A stretch of 64,000 nt of DNA from Blastomussa wellsi. Lineage: Eukaryota; Cnidaria; Anthozoa; Scleractinia; Plerogyridae. The stretch's first letter is position 1; each line of letters starts with the position of its first letter. The stretch lies in assembly GCA_947652115.1 (NCBI GenBank), contig OX393569.1:11508487-11572486 (forward strand), in the 5' to 3' direction. The translations under genes were made by a program, and so were the position numbers. A model generated the notes under the pieces. It was not told the origin of the DNA. It made no database searches and saw only the letters and a list, made by a program, of their open reading frames with translations. Positions 29,207 to 39,373 of this stretch are shown here, piece after piece.

Positions 29207-31080
29207 ATGATGGCGGTGCAAGCAAACCTTCGGCCAATGCACAACGAGAAAAATCTTGGTGCGATGAAAGCCGAGCGTGCAGTAAAATGTACCACCTTTG
29301 ATCGTAGCAACGCCAGCCTCAGCGAGACCCTGTATGTTTCGGTGCCCAAGCTGAATGCGAATGAGGTCCTCGTGCCCGGCTCTCTCGCACTGCTCTTCAA
29401 CATCGACTTGTCACGAGGGCACGCCAACAACTTCCTCGTTCAAAACGTTGTGCGCGCTCTGGTCGACAAGTTGGTTGTGAAGTACGCAGGCACCATACTG
29501 CAGGACACAGTGGGGTATGACATCTTCAAGATCTGGGAGGACCTTTTCCTCTTGCAGGAGTAGCAGGACAACATGCTGCTGGACGGCATTCAGAGTGAGG
29601 ACCTTTGCAAGATCTTCTCAAATGCTGGGGATAAGAAAACCACGGGTATTGCCAAGGAAAAAGCGCTGAACAATGTTTTCGGAACGAAATACCGCATCAG
29701 ACTGGACCACCAGATTCTGACTGACCGTGGAGTCTTTTACCCCCCAAGCTCTTTACAACGACCTCGTGTTTGAGTTGACGCTTGCGCCGGCCTCACAGGT
29801 TGTCAAAGGCTCTGACCCAACAAAACTGAAATAAACACTGACCAACGTGCTGCTGGATGGCATTCAGAGTGAGGACCTTTGCAAGATCCTTTCAAACGCT
29901 GGGGATAAGAAAACCACGGGTATTGCCAAGGGAAAAGCGCTGAACAATGTTTTCGGAACGAAATAGCGCATCAGACTGGACCACCAGATTTGTTTGAACT
30001 TGATTGACCCCTCCCACATGGAGCTTTTCAGGGCCAATTTACATATCTAATCAGGGTGAGATCGGATGTCAGCATGTAAAGGCGCCCATGGCAGCCGCTA
30101 TCAGTCCATTCATGATCTCACCCGAACCCAACCAGCAGAGCAGACCACAACACCGGGAACTCCATGCCCTACTCTTTGCGAAGAGTGCGTGGGTTCTTTA
30201 ACATCCCCTGCTGACCTGTAACATTGAAGATGCAGGAGACGGGACCTACGGTTTTATCGTCCTTATCCGAGAAGACTAGAACATCTAACCATTTGCAGAT
30301 TTTAGTTACAAAGGCAGCACGTTCTCCTCAATTATTTTAAGATCCTGAGTGTTGGTCCGGTCTGGGACTTGAACCCGAGACCTCCCGCACGGTAGTCCAG
30401 CGCTCTACCAACTGAGCTAACCGGTTGGCGGTTCTGACTGACCGTGGAGTCTTTTACCCCCAAGCTTCTTTTACATCCAGCTCGTGTACGAAATGATCAG
30501 AAGCAAGACTCTGGGGGACGACGTGCACAGTGTTTATTCTGAGGGCAAGGAATTCATGTATGATCACGTGATGCGGGCTGAGGTGGTCACCTTCGGAGAA
30601 GGCACGGAAACAAGGATTAACCTCAGAGTCAACCCCGGAGAAGGTCCCTTAAAGGCACCCTTCTCCTCTTTGTTGAGCCATATGTCACTGGCACCAGGGA
30701 TGGAGAAAAGTACCTCAACCCTGAGCTGGCGAAAGTCAGCATTACGGTGAACAGCTCACCCAACATGCTGTACAACAACGGCATCGAAGGCAAGGACATT
30801 TGGGAGGAAGCCAGCCGCTTCTTTGTCAAGACAAAAACGCCCCACATGAATCTGACAAAGTTCTACACCAATGACAAGTTTGGGCTTTGATTGATTTGCG
30901 CTCAATGGCAGATCAGTTGATGCACGGCAGTGGCACGCGCGTCTTGAACACCAAAGACAGGGTCCAGCTTGATCTAGAGAGGAACGCAGGGGATCAGGCA
31001 ATGTGAACTGCCACGTTTTTGTTATCAGTGACTCGCAGATGAACATATTGGGGCGGCAATTTGATGCTGTGCAATACTGA
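29207..31080 (+). pseudogene. mcp: Major capsid protein (copy B, SINE-interrupted)
   Basis: Begins MMAVQANLRPMHNEKNLGAM immediately after a TATAG and is open to a TAG at 29561. It is readable to about 29770, then disrupted by a partial internal duplication (29573-29716 recurs at 29849-29990) and a SINE (29991-30431). It resumes with LVYEMIRSKTLGDDVHSVY (about 30485), RINLRVNPGEGPL, a shift, KVSITVNSSPNML-type text, DIWEEASRFF and a final QFDAVQY before TGA 31078-31080. The packaging ATPase ATG follows 8 nt later. Same double-jelly-roll assignment and caveats as copy A. Confidence 0.78.
29991..30431 (-). repeat. tRNA-derived SINE in the capsid gene
   Basis: On the minus strand, a tRNA-like head (about 30428-30352) carries an A-box (TTAGCTCAGTTGGTAGAG) and B-box (GGTTCAAGTCC). 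It is followed by a ~350-bp tail containing tcttctcggataaggacg and a stretch about tccattcatgatctcacc. I recall this tail from anthozoan SINEs. It splits the capsid gene of copy B; capsid coding resumes at ctgactgaccgtggag. Confidence 0.8.
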
Positions 31081-31087
31081 TGTAGAA

Positions 31088-31413
31088 ATGAACCTGAGCA
31101 ACATTCCGTTCAACGCTCTCATTGTTGGTCCGACGAATTCAGGCAAATCAAGGTTTGAGGTGGACCAGATATATGGCCCTTTCCATGGCAAGTTCAACAA
31201 CATCGTGCTCATCTGCCCGACATTCGAGCACAACAAAACCTATCCCCGAATTGGTGTAGATGATCCACGAATGCTTGTGATAATATGCGTGCAACACGAG
31301 GTGGAAAATTGGTTGAAGCTCGTGAGCTTTGTTTTCGAAGGCACCAACACACTCATAATTCTTGATGACTGTGCAGCCTCGAAAATGAAAGTTGTAAGAT
31401 ATTACAGTGGCTG
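31088..31413 (+). pseudogene. Packaging ATPase (copy B, truncated)
   Basis: Met 31088, Walker A GPTNSGKS (about 31127), IVLICPTFEHNKTY and Walker B NTLIILDDCAAS (about 31345). It then ends in seven unrelated residues. Compared with copies A and C, about 80 codons holding the sensor region and C-terminus (SVWVLMQKMTSIT... GELSQDEYK) are deleted, and the next gene begins at the breakpoint. It cannot be an active translocase. Confidence 0.85.
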
Positions 31414-31964
31414 AAGAGCATGCAATCGTGGAAGTTATGAACCTGCTGGAAGCCAAGCCGTCGAGCGGGCCAGCTGAAGGTGTTGTGGCAGGCTTAACGG
31501 CACCCGCACCTGACATTCCAACTCTTCGTGAGCAGTTGGCCGTGCTGCTGTCGACAGGAAAACCCAAAGAGGCCATCGGGGTGCAGTTATCACATGAGCA
31601 GGTGAAGCGCCTGAGAGACAAAGATGTTGAGAAATACACCAAATGGTACGAGAGATACGTGGGCTCAAAGACAACTGACAGCTTGATCGACAGCTTCATT
31701 TTTCTTGTGACCAAAGCGGTTGGAATGGCCGTTGACGGCAAAGACATTGATGCTTACCAAAAAGAACTTGGAAACGACTACATCATCAACAAAGAGCTCT
31801 CCAGCCTTGCCGGTAACATTGCTTTAAAGTGCAGCCGTTTTCTTGCTCTGGCCAATGCGGCGCTGATCACCACAAAACACATTGATTTTAATGAGCATTT
31901 GAAGAGTACGTTCGAAGGAAAATCGGAAGAAATTACTGAGCATTCCTCACCAACTATTGAATAA
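31407..31964 (+). pseudogene. Conserved helical protein, gene g (copy B)
   Basis: 185 codons, fully open and colinear with gene g of A (VAEEHAIVEVMNLLEAKPSS, EQLAVLLSTGKPKEAIGVQL, KTTDSLIDSFIFLVTKAVGM, KELGNDYIINKELSSLAGNI). The deletion that removed the ATPase 3' end also removed the ATG and TATA box, leaving GTG as the first codon. The body is intact, so this is a promoter/start loss and not a coding decay. Confidence 0.7.
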
Positions 31965-32027
31965 TTACTTTACATTATTGAATATTTGCTTTGCATTATT
32001 ATATTTGCTCAACAATTCCTTTGCACA

Positions 32028-32505
32028 ATGTTGACTGAACAACCTGAGAGTGCACATTCCCAAGGCAATATCACACAGCAAGCGACAACCCCAACTCCAA
32101 CCACAAGGCCAGCAAAAAATCCCAACCAAGTTGCTGCTGGCAAACTCATAGCTGAGAAAAGAAGGCATGCCTGTGAAGCACAGAAAAAAGCTTTTCTCGA
32201 GGTTACTGCCATAGTTGCAAGAGAGAAGGGAAAAAAATCTGTGCCTGCTCCTGAGCCGGTTCCAGAGCCCGCACCAGAGCCCTCTGCAGCTGATTCAAAA
32301 GTTTCAAATGGTCTCAGCACAATGGATCTCTATCATTTGAATTACGACTTATGTCAAGCGTGAAGACATAAAAGCCTTTTTAGGAAAGCAACTGGCACCG
32401 GCACCTGCACCTGCACCGGAACCCGCGCCTCAGGTGAGGATGCAAGCATCTCCGCAGCCATCAAGAATACCGCAGCCCAAAAAAGGCATTCACCCGATGG
32501 ATTAG
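32028..32505 (+). pseudogene. Pro-rich membrane protein, gene f (copy B)
   Basis: Met 32028 (MLTEQPESAHSQGNITQQAT). NPNQVAAGKLIAEKRRHACE matches copy A. The Pro/Glu-rich linker is followed by a degraded hydrophobic part, a TGA at 32361 after a shift, KREDIKAFLGKQ, an Ala/Pro repeat and the tail PQPKKGIHPMD with TAG at 32503-32505. Tail conservation despite decay upstream supports the boundaries. Confidence 0.62.
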
Positions 32506-32553
32506 CCAGAGGTGCAATTCATTTGAATTTATTTTCTGGTGTTTTATAACAAA

Positions 32554-32705
32554 ATGTGGAAAGTACCAGACTTCCAACAGTTTGCGAGAAGCATCGCAGC
32601 CGTTTCAGGCATTGGCTTAATTTGGGGGACATTCACATACAAGTGCCTTAAAACTATCTTTTGGATTGCCAAAAATCCTGATCATTTCAAAGAAGTATTT
32701 CTCTT
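32554..32705 (+). pseudogene. Small membrane protein, gene e (copy B)
   Basis: Met 32554 (MWKVPDFQQFARSIAAVSGI), with TATAA 4 nt upstream. GLIWGTFTYKCLKTIFWIAK keeps the Trp that is a stop in copy A. The acidic C-terminus is lost by a deletion that brings gene d (ATG 32715) close behind. Confidence 0.55.
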
Positions 32706-32714
32706 CTCTCCAAG

Positions 32715-32840
32715 ATGTCCAACAACAAGCTTGTGAAAACAGTCATGGATGCCATCACCCATACTGGCCTCGCTGCAGGCGGGGAGCGCTGTGCTCAAAC
32801 AGCATCTGGAGGACCAGAAAATCCTTCCCACCAATGCCTA
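32715..32840 (+). pseudogene. Small membrane protein, gene d (copy B)
   Basis: MSNNKLVKTVMDAITHTGLA matches the start of copy A. About 90 bp of the middle are deleted, and the end LEDQKILPTNA is reached in another frame, at TAA 32840. Non-functional remnant. Confidence 0.6.
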
Positions 32841-32880
32841 AAATTCTGCATTTGAAAATACCTCTGATAATATATGAAGC

Positions 32881-33130
32881 ATGGCAAGAAGAAAGAGTGC
32901 GCCATGATAAAGCTCTTGAGGTGTATCAAGCTGCATACACAAAATACACACATGACCGCACAAAACTTCTCGACTGGATTGCGACAAAGGCGCAAATAAA
33001 GGAGGAGGCCAAGCAAAACTTCGTCAACACTGATTACGCCTTCAAACTCTACAACCAGGCGCATCCTGAAGAATGAATGATACCTCCCAAAGAGCCCAAG
33101 TTCTCTGATTTCTATCGGCAGAGCGAGTAG
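32881..33130 (+). pseudogene. Small membrane protein, gene c (copy B)
   Basis: ATG 32881 follows a TATATGA-type box. The membrane segment (VAIMVGGAVLNAAAF in A) is deleted after the third codon. The charged helical part (ERVRHDKALEVYQAAYTKYT, HDRTKLLDWIATKAQIKEEA) is intact to a TGA at 33074, with PPKEPKFSDFYRQSE beyond it to TAG 33130. Confidence 0.62.
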
Positions 33131-33774
33131 CAGCACAGCCTTCTGGTTCCTTTAAACTTTTCCTTATTTATATACCACGATGGATGGAAAATTCGCAAAG
33201 ATATACTACGGCCCTGGGGGATATTGGAAGGGCATTGCCGCTATTAAAAAATTATCCAAGGCTGCCAAGGTACCAGAAGACACCACAAAAAAGTGGCTGG
33301 TCAAGCAAGCCCTCTGTCCGATATACCTGCCCGTTCCGAGGCGCATTCCTCAAGCAAAATTTGACGTGTCCACACCCAACGCGGTCCACCAAGTGGACCT
33401 TCTTTTTCTGCCACACGACAAACTGCCCCGCGGGCGCAAAGTTTTCAAATACATGCTGACCGTTGTCGACGTGGCCAGCCGCTACAAAGAGGCCGAACCC
33501 TTGACTTCTGATGAGGTCGCCCAGGCCTTCCAGAAGATTTACAAGCGCGCACCTCTCAAATGGCCCCACTTGCTGCAGGTTGACCCCGGGCGCGAATTCA
33601 TGGGCACCGTTACAAAAGACATGGAAAATCACAAAGCCAATATCCGGAGCGGGCGCGTTAACATTCACCACGACCAGGCCATTGTTGAACGCTTCAACCG
33701 CACCCTTGTTGAGCGCTTGTTCAGGCACCAGTATGCCGTGGAAATGCGTCTCCCAGAGAGCCAGCGGTCGACTG

Positions 33775-33924
33775 AGTAGTAATCACTGCGTTTAACAAAT
33801 ACCACCTCGTCGCTCAAAAATTGACACATCTTCGCCCAGGTGAAACAAGCTCACCCTTTGCTCGCGAAGATGTGTCAATTTTTGAGCTCTGAGGTTGTAT
33901 TTTTTAAACGCAGTGATTACTACT
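33775..33924. repeat. Element D left terminal palindrome
   Basis: 150 bp. Outer arms start AGTAGTAATCACTGCGTTTA and end with its complement; a shared inner word is aattgacacatcttcg. In the centre aggtga and tcacc can form a small cross-arm. Folded, it would make a hairpin with a branched tip. Confidence 0.88.
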
Positions 33925-34004
33925 TGGCAGAAGAACACCCACTGTCACGTTCTACCAATTAGACAGAAGCGGCGGAGTCCAAAAAAGAGCAGGCATTTAG
34001 AGGG

Positions 34005-34499
34005 ATGCCACCAATTAGAGATATGCAGCAAAAGAAAAACAGCCAGAAATTTGCATCAAAAATGGTTGAAACGTGGCAGGATATAGAACAAGCACTCGCG
34101 GAAATTGACATTGAAAAACTGTTAGAACAAATAAAACCCGAAATTAGGAATGTGTTTGAAGAACGCATACCCCCGGAAGCACTGGAGCGGCTGCCCAAAC
34201 CTCTGCTTCCAAAATCATATAGCCCTAAAGCACCTCCAAGGCGAAAAAGAGGGACACCAGACAACGTTTTAAAAATGTTTGATCCAGTCCCGCCCCAGAT
34301 AGTAAAATCGAAAGATAAATACCATGAATCTCTTGCATGGTTCTTTCCTGAACCAGAGGCTGAGGGAACGGAAAAAGGACGCCGCTTTATAAAATGGACG
34401 TTCCCGGGGCGAGAGGAAAACATCACAGAAGAAATCATGGAAAAGATCCGTGAGAGAGTTAACACCTCGATGTATATTATAGGAGCGCAAAAAAATTAA
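34005..34499 (+). pseudogene. polB: polB N-terminal fragment in element D
   Basis: 164 codons matching the first part of the Polinton polymerase seen in copies B and C: ETWQDIEQALAEIDIEKLLE, PEALERLPKPLLPKSYSPK, DNVLKMFDPVPPQIVKSKD and EKIRERVNTSMY. It stops seven residues after NTSMY because unrelated DNA begins, so no exonuclease or palm domain is present. The open frame over 495 bp might mean retention as a small protein, perhaps related to the terminal-protein region, but chance preservation is equally possible. Confidence 0.75.
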
Positions 34500-34765
34500 G
34501 GCAACCACATTTCGGCTACCAAATTTTGCACAAGCAGCCAGACAACATTTTTTTTTCTCCCAAACAATTTCGAGAGCGGAAAAAAACGTGGTGGTGACCA
34601 AATCTGTGGCAAACAAATTTTGCACAAGCAGCGCACACAAGCAGCGTCCAACACACAAGAGCGGACATCAAATATTTTTTTCGCAAATTTTTTTTTCTCC
34701 CAATTGAACATATGTAGCCGAAACATATTTGCATATTTCGACAACAAACAAAACTACAGCTACAA
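34500..34765. other. Non-coding leader in element D
   Basis: Contains a repeated phrase caaattttgcacaagcagc (34530-34548 and 34615-34633) and several poly-T/poly-A runs. It probably carries the promoter of the following gene; no start signal is obvious. Confidence 0.4.
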
Positions 34766-37082
34766 ATGGCAGTGCAAAAAACATTTGAAAGCATGGGTCT
34801 CCGTTGCGAAAAAAACGTGGCCTCCCACTTCTTCTCGAGAATACCTGGGATAGCAACCTCTTGCCAGACATCTCGAAAGTCGACTACCTTGCAGGAAACC
34901 TCGGCAAGACACACCTGCAACCTCTGCGAGGACTGCCCGCGTTTGTCGACGACATCTACGCGTTGGGCTATCTCCGCCGCCGCACAACAGGAGAGGAAGG
35001 TTCTGCAAAACTCGTGGTTGCAAAAATCAGCCTCGCTGTGCAGCAGAGCCTTGGCACAAGACCGGACGGCAGCAAAAGAAAACACATGCCGCATTCGGTT
35101 TTGGAATCTACTCCATCGACTACACGCAAGATTTTTCTGGAGTGTTGGACTGCGAAGCCCTTGTTTCGCACCTAGAATTCGAAGGTTTTCGCCAGATGGG
35201 CGACTTTTGTTCTGCAATGGGTTCGGATGCGCCAACGATTCTGCAGAACACCGACAGTGTGGGGAAGCACGTGTGCACATGGATCTCGAAAAGAGAAGAC
35301 CGCACGGTCCGGACAAAAGTATAAAACAAGATCACTTCCAACTTCGAAGCGGGTGAGATTCGAGAACCAGTGGGCGGCCATCTTGCCGACTATGCAGACT
35401 GCCCAAACGAGCACTTGCACCGAACTTTCCAACACCCAGATGTCCAAGAGCGCGGATGCACCAGAATAGAAGTTTCGATATACGGGTGCCGCAGAAACGA
35501 GCTCTTGGAAGAAACCGCCGACCAGGTGCTGCAGGAAACTTTGGCGAAGGTTTCGCCGGAAGGAGAAGGTCTTTTCGTGGTCCAGCCACCAAACAAACAA
35601 TGGGAAAACCTGGCTTCTTGCCTGGACCGCTGCCTCGTTTTGGCGGACCGCCCGCAAGGCCACATATTTGTCGGCTGGTTCGCGCACACACAAACAGGAA
35701 GAATATCGGGGGTGCATGTGCAACCAACCAAAGCGAAAGTGGAGGACGATGCGAAATGGGAAAATTTGGTGGTGTGGGCGGCAGCCGACTTTGGTTTCTG
35801 CGCATGCCCGATTTTTCGGGTAGATATCCTTTCCGCACAGGAAACCTCCGCCTGCGTTACTACACAAAAGACGAGGAAGCGAAAACAATATTGGCGGCAA
35901 GGAAAAGGCCATGCCAGCTGCACCCAGGCGCCCCAGACCCCAGTCTTCTTCTTCCATCGACGAAAACCGTTTCTTGGGAATGGCGGCAAACCAAATGCAG
36001 CGCTATTGGGCGAAATGTCTCCAAATTCCAGCTGCAAGAAGTGCCAGAAATCGCGGCAAATTTCGACACTTTCCACCAGATCTCATGAAAAAGCGTTGCA
36101 AGAGTTGCGGGACGCGGCAAGCGCAGAAGAATGGCGAAGACGTTCTTGGGACAAACAAACGGCCCAGCAAGATGCTCGACGCAAGAAGCGAAAAAAAGAC
36201 TAAGAAGAATTGGCTCGCCGCAAAGCAGAGCTGGAAAGGGTGGGAAAAATTGTGCGATCGAAAAGGGTGTACGAACGAAAAAGCCTAGAGGTGCAGGGGA
36301 TGGTGGAAAAATGTTTGCGAGAATCTGCAACCAAGGTTGCGGCGCTTGCACGTGCGAAGTGGAAAGTTGTCAGCGGCAGGCAAACAAACGAAGGCAAATT
36401 TCGGGTTGTATTGGCAAACGAAGGGAAAATCGCCAACATGTTTGCAACAAAAGCTCTGCAAAAAATTGTTTCGGAATGCCTGGACATTTTCGAAAAGACC
36501 AAAATGGACTGGTTCGGCAGAACGACTTTCTGGCTTCCTTCTTTTTCCAACGTGGAAAAGCTTGGATGTTTGGAAATACAGATAGGTAAGCTGCAAAGTT
36601 TCTGCAACGACGAAGGGACAAATATTGTATGGAACCCAATACGTGTTGTTTCCGCCCCAGACCCGCAAAGAGCTGCAATTTTGCAGGCGTTGGCAAAGGA
36701 GAGAGCAAAATACGATATTCTTCGAGAAGAGTTCGAAAAAGAAAAAGAAAAAGAAACGGAGTTCGAAAAAGTTGCGGCACCGAAAAACAAGGACATGAAA
36801 AAAAAAAACAGACTTGCAGCCCGGCGAATACAAGTGCAAGAAGTTTGCCTGGACAACTTTTCGAAACTCTCCGTGAACCATATTGTTTGTGTTTCCGGTT
36901 GGAGAGGATGGGGAACCAACAACAGACAAATCCCAACGCACAGCTATTTTCTGGAAAAAGAGGTGGAGAATCTTGTAGGCTTCGATTTCCTCCAAGAAAG
37001 AACAACGCCATTGCTTTGCAGAATCGGGCAAGAGAGAATCACACCACAAAAAAAGAAGGACAGACTTGTTGCTCTGGCGTAG
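34766..37082 (+). pseudogene. Rep-like gene of element D
   Basis: About 770 codons, readable as one protein across several frames. The N-terminal part lies at 34804-35175 (VDYLAGNLGKTHLQPLRGLP, AFVDDIYALGYLRRRTTGEE). The middle shifts at 35100-35370 (IYSIDYTQDFSG; NTDSVGKHVCTWISKREDR; RTVRTKVYNKI) and continues with CPNEHLHRTFQHPD and RGCTRIEVSIYGCR. The C-terminal part is open from 35370 to 37082 except for one TAA at 36201, with a coiled coil (LREEFEKEKEKETEFEKVAA) and a closing CRIGQERITPQKKKDRLVAL. The DY..DF, R.VYNK and RIE..IYG motifs recall rolling-circle initiators of the Rep_trans or phage CRI type, which is a weak inference. I cannot name a family with confidence. Confidence 0.45.
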
Positions 37083-37409
37083 AAACTATGCAATAATTTG
37101 GCCGCCAGGAAGGCAGAAAACAAAATCCCCCCAAAAAGCAACAACGAAAAGTTCTCCAAGATCCCAGGATTTCCATTTTTTCGCGTATTCGGGGGCTATT
37201 TTGCCCACAATTCTGGCAACATTTTGGTTCTCCTTTGTTTCTGCATATTTGCAGAGAGAATCCCAATATTCCGTGTCTTCTTGTTTCTCGTACTTTTTTC
37301 TTGTTTCTTCGAACTGGTCGCGTTGAAAGTGTGGTAGAACACCTCTGCCGTAGACCAATTCCGTTGTATATTGCATTGCATTGCATTGCATCTATCTAAT
37401 TGCTGGACA
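37083..37409. other. Gap between convergent genes in element D
   Basis: Non-coding. It includes a (TTGCA)n microsatellite at 37372-37390. No terminator-like hairpin is obvious. Confidence 0.5.
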
Positions 37410-38002
37410 CTAGTCCATTCGGCGAATTCCTTTGTGCACAGGCTGCTGTGGCGGGTTGGGCAACTGCTCCTTTGCGGCATTCCGTTGTTTCCACTCTTCG
37501 TATTTCGGTCGCGGTGCATGCAGAAAAAGGAGGGCAGAACCAATCCCGCCAACAATCGCAACAACCTGTACAACACCCCAAGCAGCAGATGTTGCGGCAT
37601 TGGCGGCGCGCACCACCCTGTCTGTTTGCTCTCGAACAGCGTTGCTGTTTTTTCTATGCTCTCCAGGATTCCTTCGCTATGTTCTTCCACTTCCTCTTCC
37701 AACCACTTCAAATCTTCCCCAATCTCCTCCACATCTTCGAAGTGGCTTTCTTGGGTCTCCAACAACAAATCCATATTTTTCTGCAGGTCCTGCACGCTGG
37801 CCAGAATCTGCGGCAGAAGAACATCCTGCCACTTTTTGGTTTCTGCGGGCTTTGCAGCCGCGGTTGGTTTTTTGAGAACGCCTGCTTCTCTCCATATTCT
37901 GTAGAGCCTTGTTGTGCCAATTCCGAATTTCTTTTGTATCTCCCTGGGCGCTAGTTCGCCTCTTGCAGCGACAATTTCTCATATTTCTTTGGGCGAAAGC
38001 AT
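37410..38002 (-). pseudogene. HTH/coiled-coil/membrane protein with KGIRRMD tail (element D)
   Basis: About 197 codons from Met 38002. Residues ~1-45 look like a helix-turn-helix (ELAPREIQKKFGIGTTRLYR then IWREAGVLKK). Then come a linker and a coiled coil (LQKNMDLLLETQESHFEDVE, EDLKWLEEEVEEHSEGILES). After a one-base shift near 37620 there is a transmembrane helix (VVQVVAIVGGIGSALLFL), a Pro-rich stretch and the tail QQPVHKGIRRMD with TAG 37410. A TGA replaces codon 8. The tail and TM/Pro-rich layout match Polinton gene f; the front half does not. It may be a virion-membrane protein whose N-terminus was swapped for a DNA-binding module. Confidence 0.6.
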
Positions 38003-38539
38003 AATTTTTCTTGTTTGTGAAGAAGCCACCGAAAGTTGTTCCCACCGCAAGCAAAACGGTGATCGCTCAAAACTCCAACGCCGCAGCTGCAGCAAGGCGC
38101 CCTTTTGCAAATTTGTTTGCTGCAGATTTTTCCCCACTCTCACTGTTGAGCAACCTTTCGACAGCCGCGGGAGACACGTTTGCGTCTTTGTTTGTTTTTT
38201 TTTTGCTTGCGCCTTTGTTTGCACCTTTGCATGCGTCTTTGCTGGAAAAGTGGTGCTCGTTGGAGACCATACAAAGCTGCTTTGGGTGTTGGAGAAAAAA
38301 ATCCGCTGTTCTTGCATGCATGCGCGTTTGTGCGAAAATTTGGGTGCCGAAAAAAAAAATGCGCTCTCCTATGTCCTGGCTTGTGGAAGTGGTATTTGTC
38401 CTGGCTTGTGGAAGTGGTATTTGTCTGGCTTGTGGCAAAAGTGGAAGAAAAAAAGTTGCCGAAAATTTGGTTGCGGAAAAATGCGCTCTCCTTGTGGATT
38501 TTGGCAACCTGTTTGATTTTTTCTCTATGCGTTTGTCCC
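38003..38539. other. Low-complexity stretch in element D
   Basis: AT-rich on one strand, with direct repeats such as tcctggcttgtggaagtgg (about 38375 and 38398) and two copies of a gaaaaatgcgctctcct-type phrase (about 38350 and 38480). No gene is supported. Confidence 0.5.
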
Positions 38540-38760
38540 ACGTCTGAAGCGTGTGCCCACCGCATTTTCTGCATAGGCGGTGGTCGGTCAAAATCCCGAT
38601 TCCACAACCGCGACATGGCAATGGTTTTTGCATTCTTTTTTCTCTTGCCAATTGTGCTGATAACAATATTTTCCGCTACACTTTTTGTTGCAGTTCTTTT
38701 TCCGGTTTTGAAGCAACCACTCACAGTTATTTTCCATTTTTTTGGACTCCGTGAACCATT
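38540..38760 (-). pseudogene. Zinc-ribbon-like gene r (element D)
   Basis: Carries CNKKCSGKYCYQHNW and, one frame over, PLPCRGCGIGILTDHRLCRK, i.e. the same Cys/His pattern as gene r of copy A (CGKRC, QHN, PAPCRSCGIGVLSDYRLC). A shift separates the halves. It sits just inside the right terminal repeat, as in copies A and B. Confidence 0.65.
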
Positions 38761-38818
38761 TTGGACTCCGCCTCTTCTGTCTAATTGGTAGAACGTGACA
38801 GTGGGTGTTCTTCTGCCA

Positions 38819-38982
38819 AGTAGTAATCACTGCGTTTAACAAATACAACCTCGGACTCAGAAATTGACACATCTTCCCCCAAGTGGAAGAAGCAAGCAAA
38901 AGGCGAGTTTGTTTCACTTGGGCGAAGATGTGTCAATTTTTGAGCGACGAGGTGGTATTTGTTAAATGCAGTGATTACTACT
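38819..38982. repeat. Element D right terminal palindrome
   Basis: 164 bp. It starts AGTAGTAATCACTGCG, ends with the complement, and shares the inner words aaattgacacatcttc and gaagatgtgtcaattttt. The centre (gaagaagcaagcaaaaggcg) differs from the left palindrome, so the two ends are not simple copies in their loops. Confidence 0.88.
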
Positions 38983-39373
38983 GACTGCGTGGGTGAAATG
39001 GCTGCCTGAAGTTGTTTTGGCTTTGAACAACGAAGTCACCCGGCTGACGCAGAAAAAACCTGCAGAAGCAATCAAAGGAAAAACTGTTTCTGCAAAGCCC
39101 TCAACTCCTTATTTAAGGCCTGTTGGGGTGAATGAAAAAAGCTCCCCTCCCTGGTTAATGTTTGCTATCTCTACCAACCCGGTGAGCTTGAAGGAGGCGT
39201 AAGAAGGACCACAGATCCGATCTGGTCTTTGAAAGTATATACTCTTGAAAGGTCTGTTACAAAACCAAATTGGCATGTTCTCTACTGTTTGCACGATGGG
39301 CCCAAGCGAGGCTTTGTGCGTTAAGAACTGCTGGTTGTCCCTCCAAACACCACTCTTCCTCTGTCTGACACGA

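Larger units (their letters stand above)
33775..38982. mobile_element. Nested element D with palindromic ends
   Basis: 5,208 bp, bounded by AGTAGTAATCACTGC and its complement, flanked by the direct 5-bp duplication GACTG (33770-33774 and 38983-38987). Terminal inverted repeats reach about 215 bp (33775-33990 and 38763-38982), and the outer 150-164 bp of each is itself a palindrome. Inside are a Polinton polB N-terminal fragment (+), a Rep-like gene (+), an HTH/coiled-coil/membrane gene (-) and a zinc-ribbon gene r (-). It looks like a non-autonomous or chimeric Polinton relative that exchanged its middle for other genes. Confidence 0.88.

Noticed and set aside
30352..30428. tRNA gene inside the capsid gene
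   Set aside because: It is the head of a ~440-bp SINE with a characteristic tail.
35172..36351. Long minus-strand frames across element D
   Set aside because: They are antisense to the plus-strand gene, whose conserved-looking motifs and composition make it the better reading.
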